64,000 nt of DNA from Adiantum capillus-veneris (lineage: Eukaryota > Streptophyta > Polypodiopsida > Polypodiales > Pteridaceae), in assembly GCA_014529385.2 (NCBI GenBank), contig CM043942.1, positions 50,523,774 through 50,587,773 on the forward strand. The letters are read 5' to 3'. Shown here piece after piece: positions 22,561 through 32,386 of this stretch. Position 1 is the first letter of the stretch. Each line of letters begins with the position of its first letter. The notes under the pieces are model-generated. The model was given only the letters and a program-made list of their open reading frames with translations. It was not told where the DNA came from and did no database searches. The position numbers and the translations under genes are program-made.

Positions 22561-22830
22561 TTTAAGTGGGAGATTTTTGGGTAAAGGCCTTGTAGCTGGC
22601 TGCCTGGACACCCCCTACCCTCACTAACTCACTAACCCTTGTATTCCTTCTACATACAAAAAGAATAAAGGTGACACAAACAAACATTGGCTGTGTGTTT
22701 CCCCCAAAGGCTTGGTCTCTCTCCTCTCCTCTTCTCCTTCCCCCTTCCTGCATGCACACTAGCACGGGGATCCACTCCCCTCACTAGTGATCTAAGATCT
22801 TAGATAGAGCAAACGACTCTGGTCACACTT
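22561..22830 (+). repeat. Copia polypurine tract and 3' LTR relic
   Basis: AAGTGGGAGA at 22564-22573 is the usual copia polypurine tract. The LTR begins at about 22574 (TTTTTGGGTAAAGGCC, where TGTTGGG would be expected, so the first bases are mutated). It holds CACACAAAC-type and CTCTCCT-rich sequence and ends somewhere near 22800-22830; the end cannot be fixed because no 5' LTR is present. Confidence 0.6.
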
Positions 22831-24179
22831 GGAGCCAAAATAGATTTGGGTAAGGATGAAGTTTGGACATCTAAACCAGCAACAAAGAAGCAAAAGCTCA
22901 TCAAAAAGTTATGGGATCAGCTTAGTGCTCGGAGTTAGTAAGAAAATTGCCGCCACATCAATAGTTGAGAAAACAACGGAATCTACTTTTGAAAAAGCTC
23001 TTGGAACATTCGAGGCAATAGTAATTGTGTTGCAAGGCACCAACCCAAAGACTTCAATTAGATTGTAGAAGAGTCCAAAGCACCTCTAAACAACCCATTG
23101 TTGTCACCTCCACTATCATTGAAACATCAATGGATAGGTTATAGGCACTCTAAATGAATAAACTGGTAGAAAGTAGGGTCATGGACACATCTTGGAAGCT
23201 ACCAGTTTCATATAAAGGCCTAGTAATTACATACAAAGTTGATAAGTTAGATCCAAAGACTATTACAAATAGCTATGTAGTGATGATCCATACGGGTTGG
23301 AACACTATAGTAAATTCCATTGATTAGATGATGCAAGCCTAGACTTCTATCAAGCAATGTCTGACATAACCTGTATTGAGGCGAAATTGGAAAGAGAGGT
23401 CCTCAAGTCTGAAAAACAAAGGAAAGAGATCATTTCAAAGAAAAGAATATTTAAGTAATGTAGAATGTAGACACGAGAAGGATCACAATACCATCAAGGC
23501 ACTTCAACAATAGGTGGAATAGATAAAGACCCAAAACTCCACTCTGAGTGCGGATAAGTGGAGACTAACCAAGGATATGAGTATGGAGAGGGTGCAGTTA
23601 GACCAAAAGAATACTTATAGTCTGCAATAGTTTAAAGGAATTGCATATTGTATTGAAATATCCTCAATAAATGCATTTACCAATCCATGGAGGATATATC
23701 TGATACTGATGGAAATCTCACTTTGAATTTTGAAGACTTGGAAAATCGGGTGATTACATAAAGGAGGATTCAAAAGAGAAAACTTTAGTTTATACTGTCA
23801 CGTTTGCCAATGAAGCCCTCATTGAACATCTAACTCACAATGTGGATGAGGATAAATAAGATGAAGATGATGAGTAGGATAAAGATTAGGGAGACTGGGG
23901 CGAGAGTTTTAGATAAGAAGGATGATGACGATGTCCAATCCCCTCCACCTCGTCCAGCTATTGTGGGTATTGTGGGTATTGTGGGTAGCCTGGAAGGATG
24001 TGTTGAATGAGTGTCAAAAATGAAAGACGACTAATCAACTTCAAAGAAATGATGACGCAATGGTAGAGCCAGATTGGCATGCTTATTAAGTATACCAATG
24101 AATTGCTCCAATTCTCATGAAAGCCTCAAAAATCTTGCAACAAAGCAAGCTCTGAACTCCAATTTAGAGAGATGGCAGC
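22831..24179 (+). other. Unrecognised, formerly coding-like stretch
   Basis: Plus-strand frames show runs of plausible protein without a stop for 30-70 codons (for example at 22856-23068, and GLVITYKVDKLDPKTITNSY near 23218), with an acidic end (GGATGAGGATAAATAAGATG region). I recognise no family. It could be the degraded Gag of an element or unrelated filler. A small tandem repeat of TTGTGGGTA occurs three times near 23958-23985. Confidence 0.3.
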
Positions 24180-25260
24180 TCCTTTCATAGTTTTCTTTTC
24201 TCTTTGAACCTCACCTTCTTTTGTTGAGGTTCTTCTTGGTGTGTAGCTATCGCTTCTTCTTCATCTCTTCAATTCTTGCTTGCCTTTCCTCATTGTCCAA
24301 GATCTCACTGCTATGAGCTTCATGAGAGCTTTCTGCAGATTCTTCGTCTTAACTTTATATACTCTCTTTGATGACCGTGTGGTTCTGAGAGAAGGTTGGG
24401 AGGAAAACAATCCATGTGTTCTGATGTGGGTCTGGCGTCAAATTGTCGGTCATGCCAATAGCATGAGATGCTATTCTTGTTAGTACTTCAAGCACGTCTA
24501 GATATATGTGATTTTACCTTATTTCTTTGTTCTTTGTGCCTTGAGCATTGTGAGCACATATTGCGCATGATCAATTGGCTGCTTGGTTGTTGACCTCAAC
24601 ACTTGGGTGAAGGTGATCGCAACCGCATGGTTTGGGTAGTGTACCGTGGTAGTCTCTTTGATAAAAAGTGGAAGTGTTGATGGTATAGGCGTGTTGTTTC
24701 TTCCACTTGCCTTTGGGTCAAGTCGAAAAAGGTTACAACAGCAGTCTCCTTGGTGAATGTGCCTGTTGTCTTTCTGTTTCGGGCCCGCATCATCATACCT
24801 TCAATTGGCAGCTTCAGTGCCTTACCACTATCTCTTTGGTGATTACTAATTCAAATTTTTTCCCTTGTTGGTCAGTGATTTGGGCTGACCCATCCTCTTT
24901 GATTGTGGACAGTAGCTCATATGCTTCCTGGAAATCTACACCGCATGGTTCCTGGTCGTATAAGTCCCTGAGGCCAGCCTTTAGTTGGCTTCTTTTGTGT
25001 TTGGCTTGGCAGCTACATCATATATTTTCTTTGGTAGCATTTGAAACTCTACCTGGTGTCCTTCTTCACTCTTAAACCCGCTGTGAAAACGCGCGGTGTT
25101 GTTCTCTTCAAGCTGTTCCCTTGACTAGTATGTTGCCTTGGCCGTCTTTACTGAACTTGGGACAAGTTGGTAGGGTGGCAGCTCTTTTAACTTCTCTTTT
25201 TGGGACACCCTTTTCTTGGCCTTCTCGGTAGCTTGCATTGCTCCTGTTAGGGGAATACAG
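24180..25260 (-). pseudogene. ORFX copy 2, degraded
   Basis: Minus strand. From the right: basic N-terminus MQATEKAKKRVSQKEKLKEL and PPYQLVPSSVKTAKATY; FKSEEGHQVEFQMLPKKIYD; STIKEDGSAQITDQQGKKFE; RARNRKTTGTFTKETAVVTF; LYHQHFHFLSKRLPRYTTQT; VLTRIASHAIGMTDNL; then a Ser/Glu/Lys-rich tail (SSESS...RKARIEEMKKKR type). It is a close relative of copy 1, colinear throughout, and supplies the N-terminus that copy 1 lost to the element 1 insertion. Stops and frameshifts occur in several places. No LTR could be tied to it. Confidence 0.65.
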
Positions 25261-25841
25261 TACCAATGTTAGACAATTCTGCAAGTTTCTCTCTAAAATG
25301 CCTTGAGAGTCTGAATTGCTGACAGATGGTGTCCATTTTATGAAGTCTCAAGGTCATTGCCTCTATACAAAGAAAGCTATAGATGCTAGTCCCTGCTAGT
25401 CTATTGATTTTGATCCTTTATGTGTAAGGCATGCTCATAACTTGGAAATACATCCTTGAGGCAGATGCATTGAAGGAAAAGTAACATGAGAACTTTGACA
25501 ACAAACCATATTCATGTGGGACAAGGCAAAGAATGTTCTTTACTTGTCAAAAAAGAGTACCCTTTTGTGTATTGAAGTGTTTTGTTTTGTTTTTTTTTTT
25601 TTTGGGGGGGGGGAGGGGGGGGCGGGGGATGCGATTTCTACTTCATTCCCTTTATTGGCGAAACTCGCCTAAGGAAAATGTCCCATATTTTTTCATATAA
25701 GGAATGAGATGACCAGGATTCCATATGCATGTACTGTTGGTTCTTTGATGTATGCCATATTGGGACTTGTACAAACATTGCATTTGTAGTGGGAGTTGTA
25801 AGCAAGTTTATGAACATTTTGGAAAGAACCATTTTAAGGCC
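25261..25841 (+). pseudogene. Copia RT/RNase H relic, left half
   Basis: Broken RT pieces: FMKSQGHCLYTKKAIDASP, then LLILILYV with the two catalytic aspartates replaced by stop-Gly (YV*GM). They are followed by NVLYLSKKEYPF and VLKCF; then, after a T run and a G run (25575-25630), IPYACTVGSLMYAI and NIAFVVGVVSKFMN. The LINE is inserted at 25841 and the copia sequence resumes at 41611 with LKAVVMYI. The host copy was already dead or died later. Confidence 0.8.
25827..25841. repeat. LINE target-site duplication, left
   Basis: AACCATTTTAAGGCC, repeated exactly at 41596-41610 after the poly(A). Fifteen base pairs is typical for target-primed reverse transcription by L1-type LINEs. Confidence 0.95.
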
Positions 25842-26027
25842 AACAACTATTGTGTAGCCATACCAAGAGTCTATTGCTCACTATTGTTGCACGCTCCCCC
25901 CCCCCTCGCCCTCCCGCTTCCTCCAGCCGTGCACTGCCCCCCCTCCCCTTCGCGCTGCCCACCTCGCGCTGCCCCCCCCTCGCCCTCATGATGCCTCCCT
26001 CACCCTCGCGCTGCCTAGCCCAACCCG

Positions 26028-26071
<44 letters not shown>

Positions 26072-26204
26072 ACCCCCCCCCCCCCCCCCCCCCCCAGCCC
26101 CTCCGCTGCTTCCCCCTTCCTCCAGCCCATCCGCTGCCCTCCCCCCTCCCTGGTTGCTTTCCCCACCCCCTGCAGCCTCTTGTCTCTCGCTCGCCGCTCT
26201 CTCC

Positions 26205-26237
<33 letters not shown>

Positions 26238-26365
26238 TCGTCCTCACTGTTCCCGAAGGTCTTCTACACCTCGCTCTGCAACATTTCTTCTTCAGACGAG
26301 TGCTCGGCGTACTCGGTTGTAGACTTCCTTCACCGTCCGCTTCTTTGACTCAGCAGTAGACACAG
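25842..26365 (+). promoter_or_regulatory. LINE 5' UTR, extremely C-rich
   Basis: After AACAACTATTGTGTAGCC the strand becomes almost pure C with CCT/CGC words. It includes an uninterrupted C run of about 45 at 26028-26071 and another of about 26 at 26209-26236. L1 promoters lie in this position. The complement could form G-quadruplexes. Apparent Pro-rich or Gly-rich ORFs here are low complexity. Confidence 0.7.
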
Positions 26366-28170
26366 ATGGAGGCTCCAGCTCCTCCACAGAGGGACTCGCC
26401 TGAAGCCCCCTCACCCGACCCCGCTGAGCCCACCATTTGACTTGCTCTTTTGCCGACAGAGCAAGCGAGCCTTGCCGCAGAGGTAGAGCGCTTGCAGGCG
26501 ACTTCTGTCATCTGCAAGGTTCTCAGCACCCGTCCTAGTAGAGGAGAGCTGCGAGACCTTCTCCAGGCCCGCCTTCTCGCAGAGGTGGGAAAGATCTTGG
26601 ATGTCCAGATTCTCGAACGGGGGTACTACCAGATCGAGTTTGAGACTTCCGAGATGGCCTCCAAGGTCATAGCTATGAGTCCACTGGCCATCCGAGCATC
26701 GCGCGCCCACTTTCTACAGTGGCGACATGGTTTTGACCCGACTTCGGATGTGCTCGTAGAGGAGGCAGACATCCCCATCACAGTTTGCTTTCCGGGTTTA
26801 CGAAGGGAGTACCTTCCACTTCTCTCCAAGATTGGATCCGCCATCGGGACTGTCCTGGAGACACCTCGTACGGCAACATTAGTAGCTGCCAAGGCGGCTG
26901 GAATCCCTTCAATTCGATTATTGGTCAGAGATACCCACACGCTCCCGAAGGTCATCCTTCTGCCTCGGGTGAGTGGGGGTTGGTTTAGACAGAGTGTGGA
27001 GTACTCGGGTCTCCCGAACCAGTGCTTCATTTGCGGACAGACGGGCCACCTAGCGAAGGCCTGTCCACGAAGGAGGCCACGACCTGCACCTCAGCCTCAG
27101 CCCAAGCCTTCCAAGGTTGGACCGCAGCCACAGCCAGCGGCACAGCGCACAGATTCAGAGCCATCCTCCGAGCCTGGGGCTCCAGCAGAGGAGGGGTGGC
27201 AGCAGGCCCGTGGTCGTCGACGCCAGGGGCCACAGCGACAGCCTGGCACTCAGAGTGGCCCTCAGGTGCCTACTCAGCAGCAGTGGGTTCCCACGGGGAA
27301 CCGCTTTGGTCCTCTTGAGCAGGAGGAGCCCCCTACGCCAGCCTCCACCTCAGCTTCACCTCGCCAGCCGCCCCACCTTCAGATTTCCCCTCCTCCTCCA
27401 CATCCCTCCCCGCCCTCTGCTCCCGCCTACTTCCCTCCTCGCCCTCCTGTCTCTATCGCCCCACCCCGCTTCTCTTCTCCTCCGCCCCCCCAGCTCCTTC
27501 TCCCCCTCCTCCTGCTCTAGTACCAAAGTCGACTCAGGATACTGGTCCCTCGCCAACGGCTAGGAGATCTCTTGACAGCGCCTTTGCCATGAGTCGCCTA
27601 GCGAGAGAGGGTCAGCCCTTCTTGCGGGCCCCCTCTGCAGATTCAGACATCTTCCCTTGCAGCTATCCTCGTGGTCTGACGAGCATTGACCTCCGATGCC
27701 GCTGGGATTTCTTCGACTACGGGTTCACTCGCTTCCTCGGCGATTCCGCAGCAGACCACGAGGCAGCCTGCTTCAGGGTCAACGCTTTGTTCCTCGCCGC
27801 TGGGGAAAAGAAGCCTTGGACTCAACAGTTGGTTTCTCCTTCCCCTCTGTGGAGGACCAGAAGAGTGGTCCTAGACTCAATGGTGGATGGTTGCATACAC
27901 AGGTTCTCGAGTTCTCTCACCACCATGGGAGGAACTTGGAGTTACAGATTTGCTGCAGACTTTGTGGCCTCTAGCAAGTTTGCGGTGACACCAGACTCAG
28001 CAGGATGTAGGCACATTGTGGTGTACTTTTTGCTGATATGCAGTGTTTGCCTTGCTATGTATACATTCATGAGGACCTCCTGGACAAGAGGAGGTTGCTT
28101 TACGCACGACTCGATCTGCTTGGGCTTGGGCCAGGCACTCACTGCAGTCTCGCCTATCTAGAGGATGCTC
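26366..28170 (+). pseudogene. LINE ORF1, RNA-binding protein, two lesions
   Basis: ATG at 26366 (MEAPAPPQRDSPEAP). An in-frame TGA at 26438 interrupts it, then the frame is open to 27520. The region FLQWRHGFDPTSDVLVEEAD, IGSAIGTVLETPRTATLVAA, SIRLLVRDTHTLPKVILLPR is DUF4283-like, as in plant L1 ORF1. It is followed by the zinc knuckle CFICGQTGHLAKAC (C-x2-C-x4-H-x4-C) at about 27032-27073, then a long Pro/Gln/Ser-rich linker. The stop at 27518-27520 is caused by an indel in the C run near 27485: the neighbouring frame continues PAPSPPPPALVPKSTQDTGP and MSRLAREGQPFLRAPSADSD to 28161. ORF1 was therefore about 600 codons. It would bind LINE RNA. Confidence 0.82.
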
Positions 28171-28253
28171 GGATGCGGATTACCCCCCATCCAAGCCAGC
28201 CTCAAAGATAGCCCGTCTTGCTGCTGCGGCAGCATCTGTTCTCTATCGCTCCC

Positions 28254-29229
28254 ATGAGGATTGTCTCGTGGAACGTGCAGGGACTAGGTGGGCCCCAGTT
28301 TCAGCGACAACGGGGCGATTGCATCAGGAGCTTCAGCGTTGCCTTGTGGGAGGAGAGATTGATCTCCTTATGCTTCAGGAGCACCATTTGTCTGAGAGCC
28401 GCATTCGGCGATGTGGTCAGATTTTGCGTGGACGCTATGATACCTTTTGGTCAGCTGCTTTTGGACCTGGAGGCATCCAGGGTGGGGGGTATGCCTGACT
28501 ATTGCGGACTCACTGCAGCAGGCCATTGTGGGCAGAAGGATTATTGTGCCAGGCAGGGCTCAGTGGATTACTATGCAGCTTCAGGGTGGCCTTGTGGGCT
28601 TCCTGAAATCTATGCGCCCAATGTGGCGCGGGTGCTCATGCAGAGTTTTGGTCATAGATTGTCGAGTCTTTGCCACAGGTTGACCATTGGTGTGTAGGAG
28701 GGGACTTCAACATGTTGGAGGACCCTTCTGATAGGATCAGAGGCAGCCATGCTATGTGCTTGGAGTCGAGTTAGCAGCTTGGGGAGAGGTTGTGTATGAC
28801 TTTGATGGGTCTCGGATACATGGCAGCATTCTGGCTTTGTGAGGCCTCCAGAGAGTCTTGCCTTCTCTAGATCGGACCGCAGAGTGGGAGGAGTGAATCT
28901 ATCGCGGATAGATCGCTTCTACACTAGTGACCACTTCAGTGACTTGGGGGGCTCAGTGGGCATCCTGGCAGGGACATCCTTCTCGGACCATGCACCAGTG
29001 ATCCTCACAGTGGTAGACAGGCAGAGGAGTGGGAGCACGATGCTTCGCATCCCAGAGCAGGTCTTGTTGGACTCAGCACTCAGAGAGAGGTAGCGGCTCT
29101 CTGGACAGAGGGCATGGATAGCCAGGCTCTTCCTGCAGACAGAGTGGCCTTAGGCCTAGCTCACTTAGCCACTTTTTCTACAGGAGTATCTGGCTCGACG
29201 AGCTGTAGCGAGAGAGGAGGAGCAGCGTC
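28254..29229 (+). pseudogene. LINE ORF2, apurinic endonuclease part
   Basis: ATG at 28254, MRIVSWNVQGLGGPQF, the usual start of L1 endonuclease. Frameshifts move the reading frame twice: EIDLLMLQEHHLSESRIRRC (catalytic Glu in LQEHH), then CLTIADSLQQAIVGRRIIVP, then GGDFNMLEDPSDR, and LSRIDRFYTSDHF with the catalytic SDHAPVILTV at about 28980-29010. The endonuclease nicks target DNA to start insertion. ORF2 is cut at 29229 by element 2 and goes on at 38067; joining the two sides restores EEQR-type sequence at the GCGTC duplication. Confidence 0.88.
29225..29229. repeat. Target-site duplication GCGTC, left of element 2
   Basis: GCGTC precedes the LTR start TGTGCGCTCC and recurs at 38067-38071 after the other LTR. 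Confidence 0.95.
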
Positions 29230-29472
29230 TGTGCGCTCCTTGCCGCACTGTCAAAGCAAGGGACTTGCCAATACACCGTGTGCGAGCCACAAATGGCTCC
29301 AAGCACACAACAAGCCTAAACTAGCAAGCTCAAGAGAGCAAAGGGTGTGTCACTCACCGCTCTACGCTCGCCTTCGTGGTGGATTCCTCGCCGCGATGAA
29401 GAAGAAGCTGCAGTCGTGCCGCGCTCAACCGCTTCGCCGCCGTCCTGCCTTCGTAATGCTCGATCGCACACA

Positions 29473-29520
<48 letters not shown>

Positions 29521-29820
29521 AGGAGGTGAAGAAGAAGAAGATGGAGATGGAGATGGAGCAAGAGCACTCTTCTATTGCACAAATGAGAGAATGAGTAAAA
29601 ATTAGGTTTAGTTGGCTTTTATATGAGCTCACCCCATTCACACTTGGGCGCCCATGCTTAGCCAACTAATCCCTTGAATGTCCCAGTTAGAGTGCGCCTC
29701 TCATCGGCGATCACTCTTACCCTTTTCCTATTGGTCCGACAAGCCCAGTACCTGACTCTACCAAATACATAATACGTCCGTCGTAGGTGATGGGGTGTCC
29801 GTGAGCCGTGAGGGTTAACA
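29230..29820 (-). repeat. 3' LTR of element 2
   Basis: 591 bp, TGTGCGCTCC to GGGTTAACA. The minus-strand TATA box is at 29616-29623. The CT/CA microsatellite lies at about 29468-29520. Confidence 0.95.
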
Positions 29821-29822
29821 TG

Positions 29823-29833
29823 CCCCCCTTCCT
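29823..29833 (-). promoter_or_regulatory. Polypurine tract of element 2
   Basis: On the coding strand it reads AGGAAGGGGGG, two bases (CA) before the LTR start TGTTAACC. This is the usual plus-strand DNA primer position. Confidence 0.9.
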
Positions 29834-31448
29834 GATGTAGATTCCGTCCTCGGAAGCTATTGAGTTGAAGCTCGTTCGTCGAGGTGGAAGAGCATTTGAG
29901 ATGAATGTCCTTAGCCTTCTTCAGTCACTGCAAAATCAAACAACATTGGCACAGTAATTGCATTCTCTTAAAAAGCATATGCAGTTTAGGTAGACGAATT
30001 GATTGGTAAAAGAATTTTAAACAATTTGTCAGCAATGAACATTAAATTGCAATGTAATCAAATGCATAAACAGATGTAAAGGTAAAAAATTAAACAAGTC
30101 TGGGGTCGCTAATTTGACGGTCGAAAGGCACTAGAGATCGAATATTAATACCATGGGTAAGCTTCTTAATTTTCTGTGGTCAATTAAGTTGTTTAATCGC
30201 GAGAGCCAAGTATTCATGTTCGAGGGCTGACTAGAGGCTATACCTAGAAGACTTTGTAGTTAAGCTACGATAAAAGGAATTTCTCATGAAATCATCGCCT
30301 GACTGATTACTTTTTCTTTGACCCCCCAAAGTCTTTTCACAGTGATTCAATTTGATGTGTGTGCTTATTTTGTATGCCTTGGGTTTTTTTGCTTTTCAAG
30401 GAAAAGCGCCCACACTGGGAACCTCTAGGGCTCTAGTACCATAGGCGATACATGTGAGTGAAGTACCAATTTAAGCAGGGATTTCTCTCCAACTTAAAAT
30501 TTTACATTGTGGCACTTTGATTTTTTGTTTGTTCATTTTCAGCATTTTAATTTTGTAACTTTGGGGGGTCATATAACACTGTTACCCTCCCCAGGCTCAT
30601 CACATTAGTAAACTCCCTTTATAATACTTAAGCTAAAGGTCAATAGGGTTAAGCCCACTAGAAAGCCCTAGTACATTTCATACAATGCTGCCTAAATCGG
30701 ATTAAGAACCTAAGTAACCATTGCTTATTAGGAAGGCATTTCCCATGGTATTAAGAGAAGATTTCTAATACCTAGCTTGGTCAAACTAGCTTAGTCGGAC
30801 TGCTTGATTTTTAAACCTAGACAACTGATTATGACAAAACATTACATTGAATTAAATGTTTGATACTAAGCCAATGCGCTGAATATTATGCTACCGATCA
30901 CAATCAAAGCAGACAAACATGGATGCAAAAAGATAAGGGCAATGCTAATGGACATAAAACACCTGTTTGTGTTGATGGTCGCGCTTGATTTGAAGTGTGA
31001 ACGAGAGAAAGGTTCCATGAAGGTCCAAATCCTACCAATAGCAACATGCTCCTGTACACACTAGGAAACAAAAGGAATACCTCCAGGAGGCACATTAGTG
31101 GGAAAAGAGAACTTCGCTAATCTCTCAACTCTAAAACAGAAACACTCCTATCGTACTAATCTTACCTACCCTCCATCACTCAAGTGATGAGGATCAAAGG
31201 TGTTTTATGGCATAGGTTTCTGTTCACTGTACCGGATGTAAATGTGTAGGTCTGGGTCAATGTTTTGACTTTTAATGTGCATACTCGTTTGCTAATTGCT
31301 CTTGCTCTTTATTTTTTTGTTTTTTGTGAGTATAAAGCTTTATATGTACATTCCCTAAGATTGGTGATTGAGAGGTCAGGGAAAAAGGTTGAGAGGGAAG
31401 CAAGTGAATGATGGATGTCCACAAACACTCCCCCCTTCCTTGGGTAGA
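29834..31448 (-). other. Non-coding 3' region of element 2
   Basis: This stands where RT, RNase H and integrase would be in an autonomous relative. Only short random frames are present, AT-rich on both strands. I find no match to the pol sequences elsewhere in the window. It may be a captured filler or what is left after deletion. Confidence 0.65.
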
Positions 31449-32386
31449 TCATACCATTTGAAATGAGCTTGTCACCCTTTGAAACCAATTGTTCCAGTTG
31501 GTAATAGGTGAGGATTTTTGCCAGTAGTTTTCTATTACCCTAGGTGCCTCGTCAAGTTGCAAGGGTGGTAAGGTACTCTCCCAGGATCGAACTTGAAGTG
31601 GTTCATCAGGTGATTCTTGAACACTGGGAGGTGTGGATTCTTTTGTAGCTTCATGGAGGTCCACTACTATAGATGGAGGCTGTGTAGAAGCTTTTACCTC
31701 TATGGATGTATTACATGAGGAGCTAGAAGCTTCATGGGACTCCCCCTTCCTGAGCTAGGTGGAACAAATCGTTCTTTCTTTGGTACCCAAACTAGCTCGG
31801 GAGCGGGTGTGTAGCATTCTGTGATCTTTCCCTTTCCACGATCATTGATTCGTTTTGGAGCTACGGGATTGGGCTCACTTGGGTCAAGTGATAGGTAAGA
31901 GCACAATCTACGTTTTGGCACCCAGATTTGATCATTTCCTTGATAGTAGCCTTGGGCTTCCAATAGTCGTTTAGGGATCCATCGCAACATTTTCTTACTT
32001 TTCTTGGAGCGAGTGGTACGTTTCTTACAAGGCTTCTGTTTTTTAGCACTAGCTATGGTCACTAAAGAAGCTTTAGGGACCCACTTGTATGTTTTCTTCG
32101 TTACATTAAGATGAGTCTTGTCGGAAGCGATATGCATTGCTTGTAGCATATTTAAGGGTATAGGCATTTCATCCCCCTCAGGTGTTACCCAGGTCGTCCC
32201 CCTATTTCCCCAAGTGTCTATGGTTGATGCTAGGTGGACCCAATCCACATTGTCCGACTCAGTCATCCCAGGTAGGATATCCATATAAGGAGAATCTTGG
32301 CCAATGTCTGTATCCTTCTTACAAGTGTAACAATATTGTAGTGGGCCGAGTGAACTGTGGTGTCAGAGCGATGATCAATAATGGTT
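31449..32386 (-). CDS. Element 2 post-protease linker with W-V-P-K repeats
   Basis: Blocks 31700-32284 and 31449-31664 (minus). It begins DILPGMTESDNVDWVHLAST and GTTWVTPEGDEMPI, matching the linker of element 1. Then comes a basic stretch with four spaced copies of a short motif: YKWVPKASL, LRWIPKRLL, QIWVPKRRL and LVWVPKKER. A frameshift near 32300-32386 separates it from the Gag-protease frame, and one near 31690 separates the two blocks. I do not recognise a domain in the repeat part. RT does not follow, unlike in element 1. Confidence 0.65.

Noticed and set aside
25834-26359. Gly-rich and Pro-rich ORFs of 137 and 169 codons
   Set aside because: They are translations of the poly-C part of the LINE 5' UTR on the two strands.
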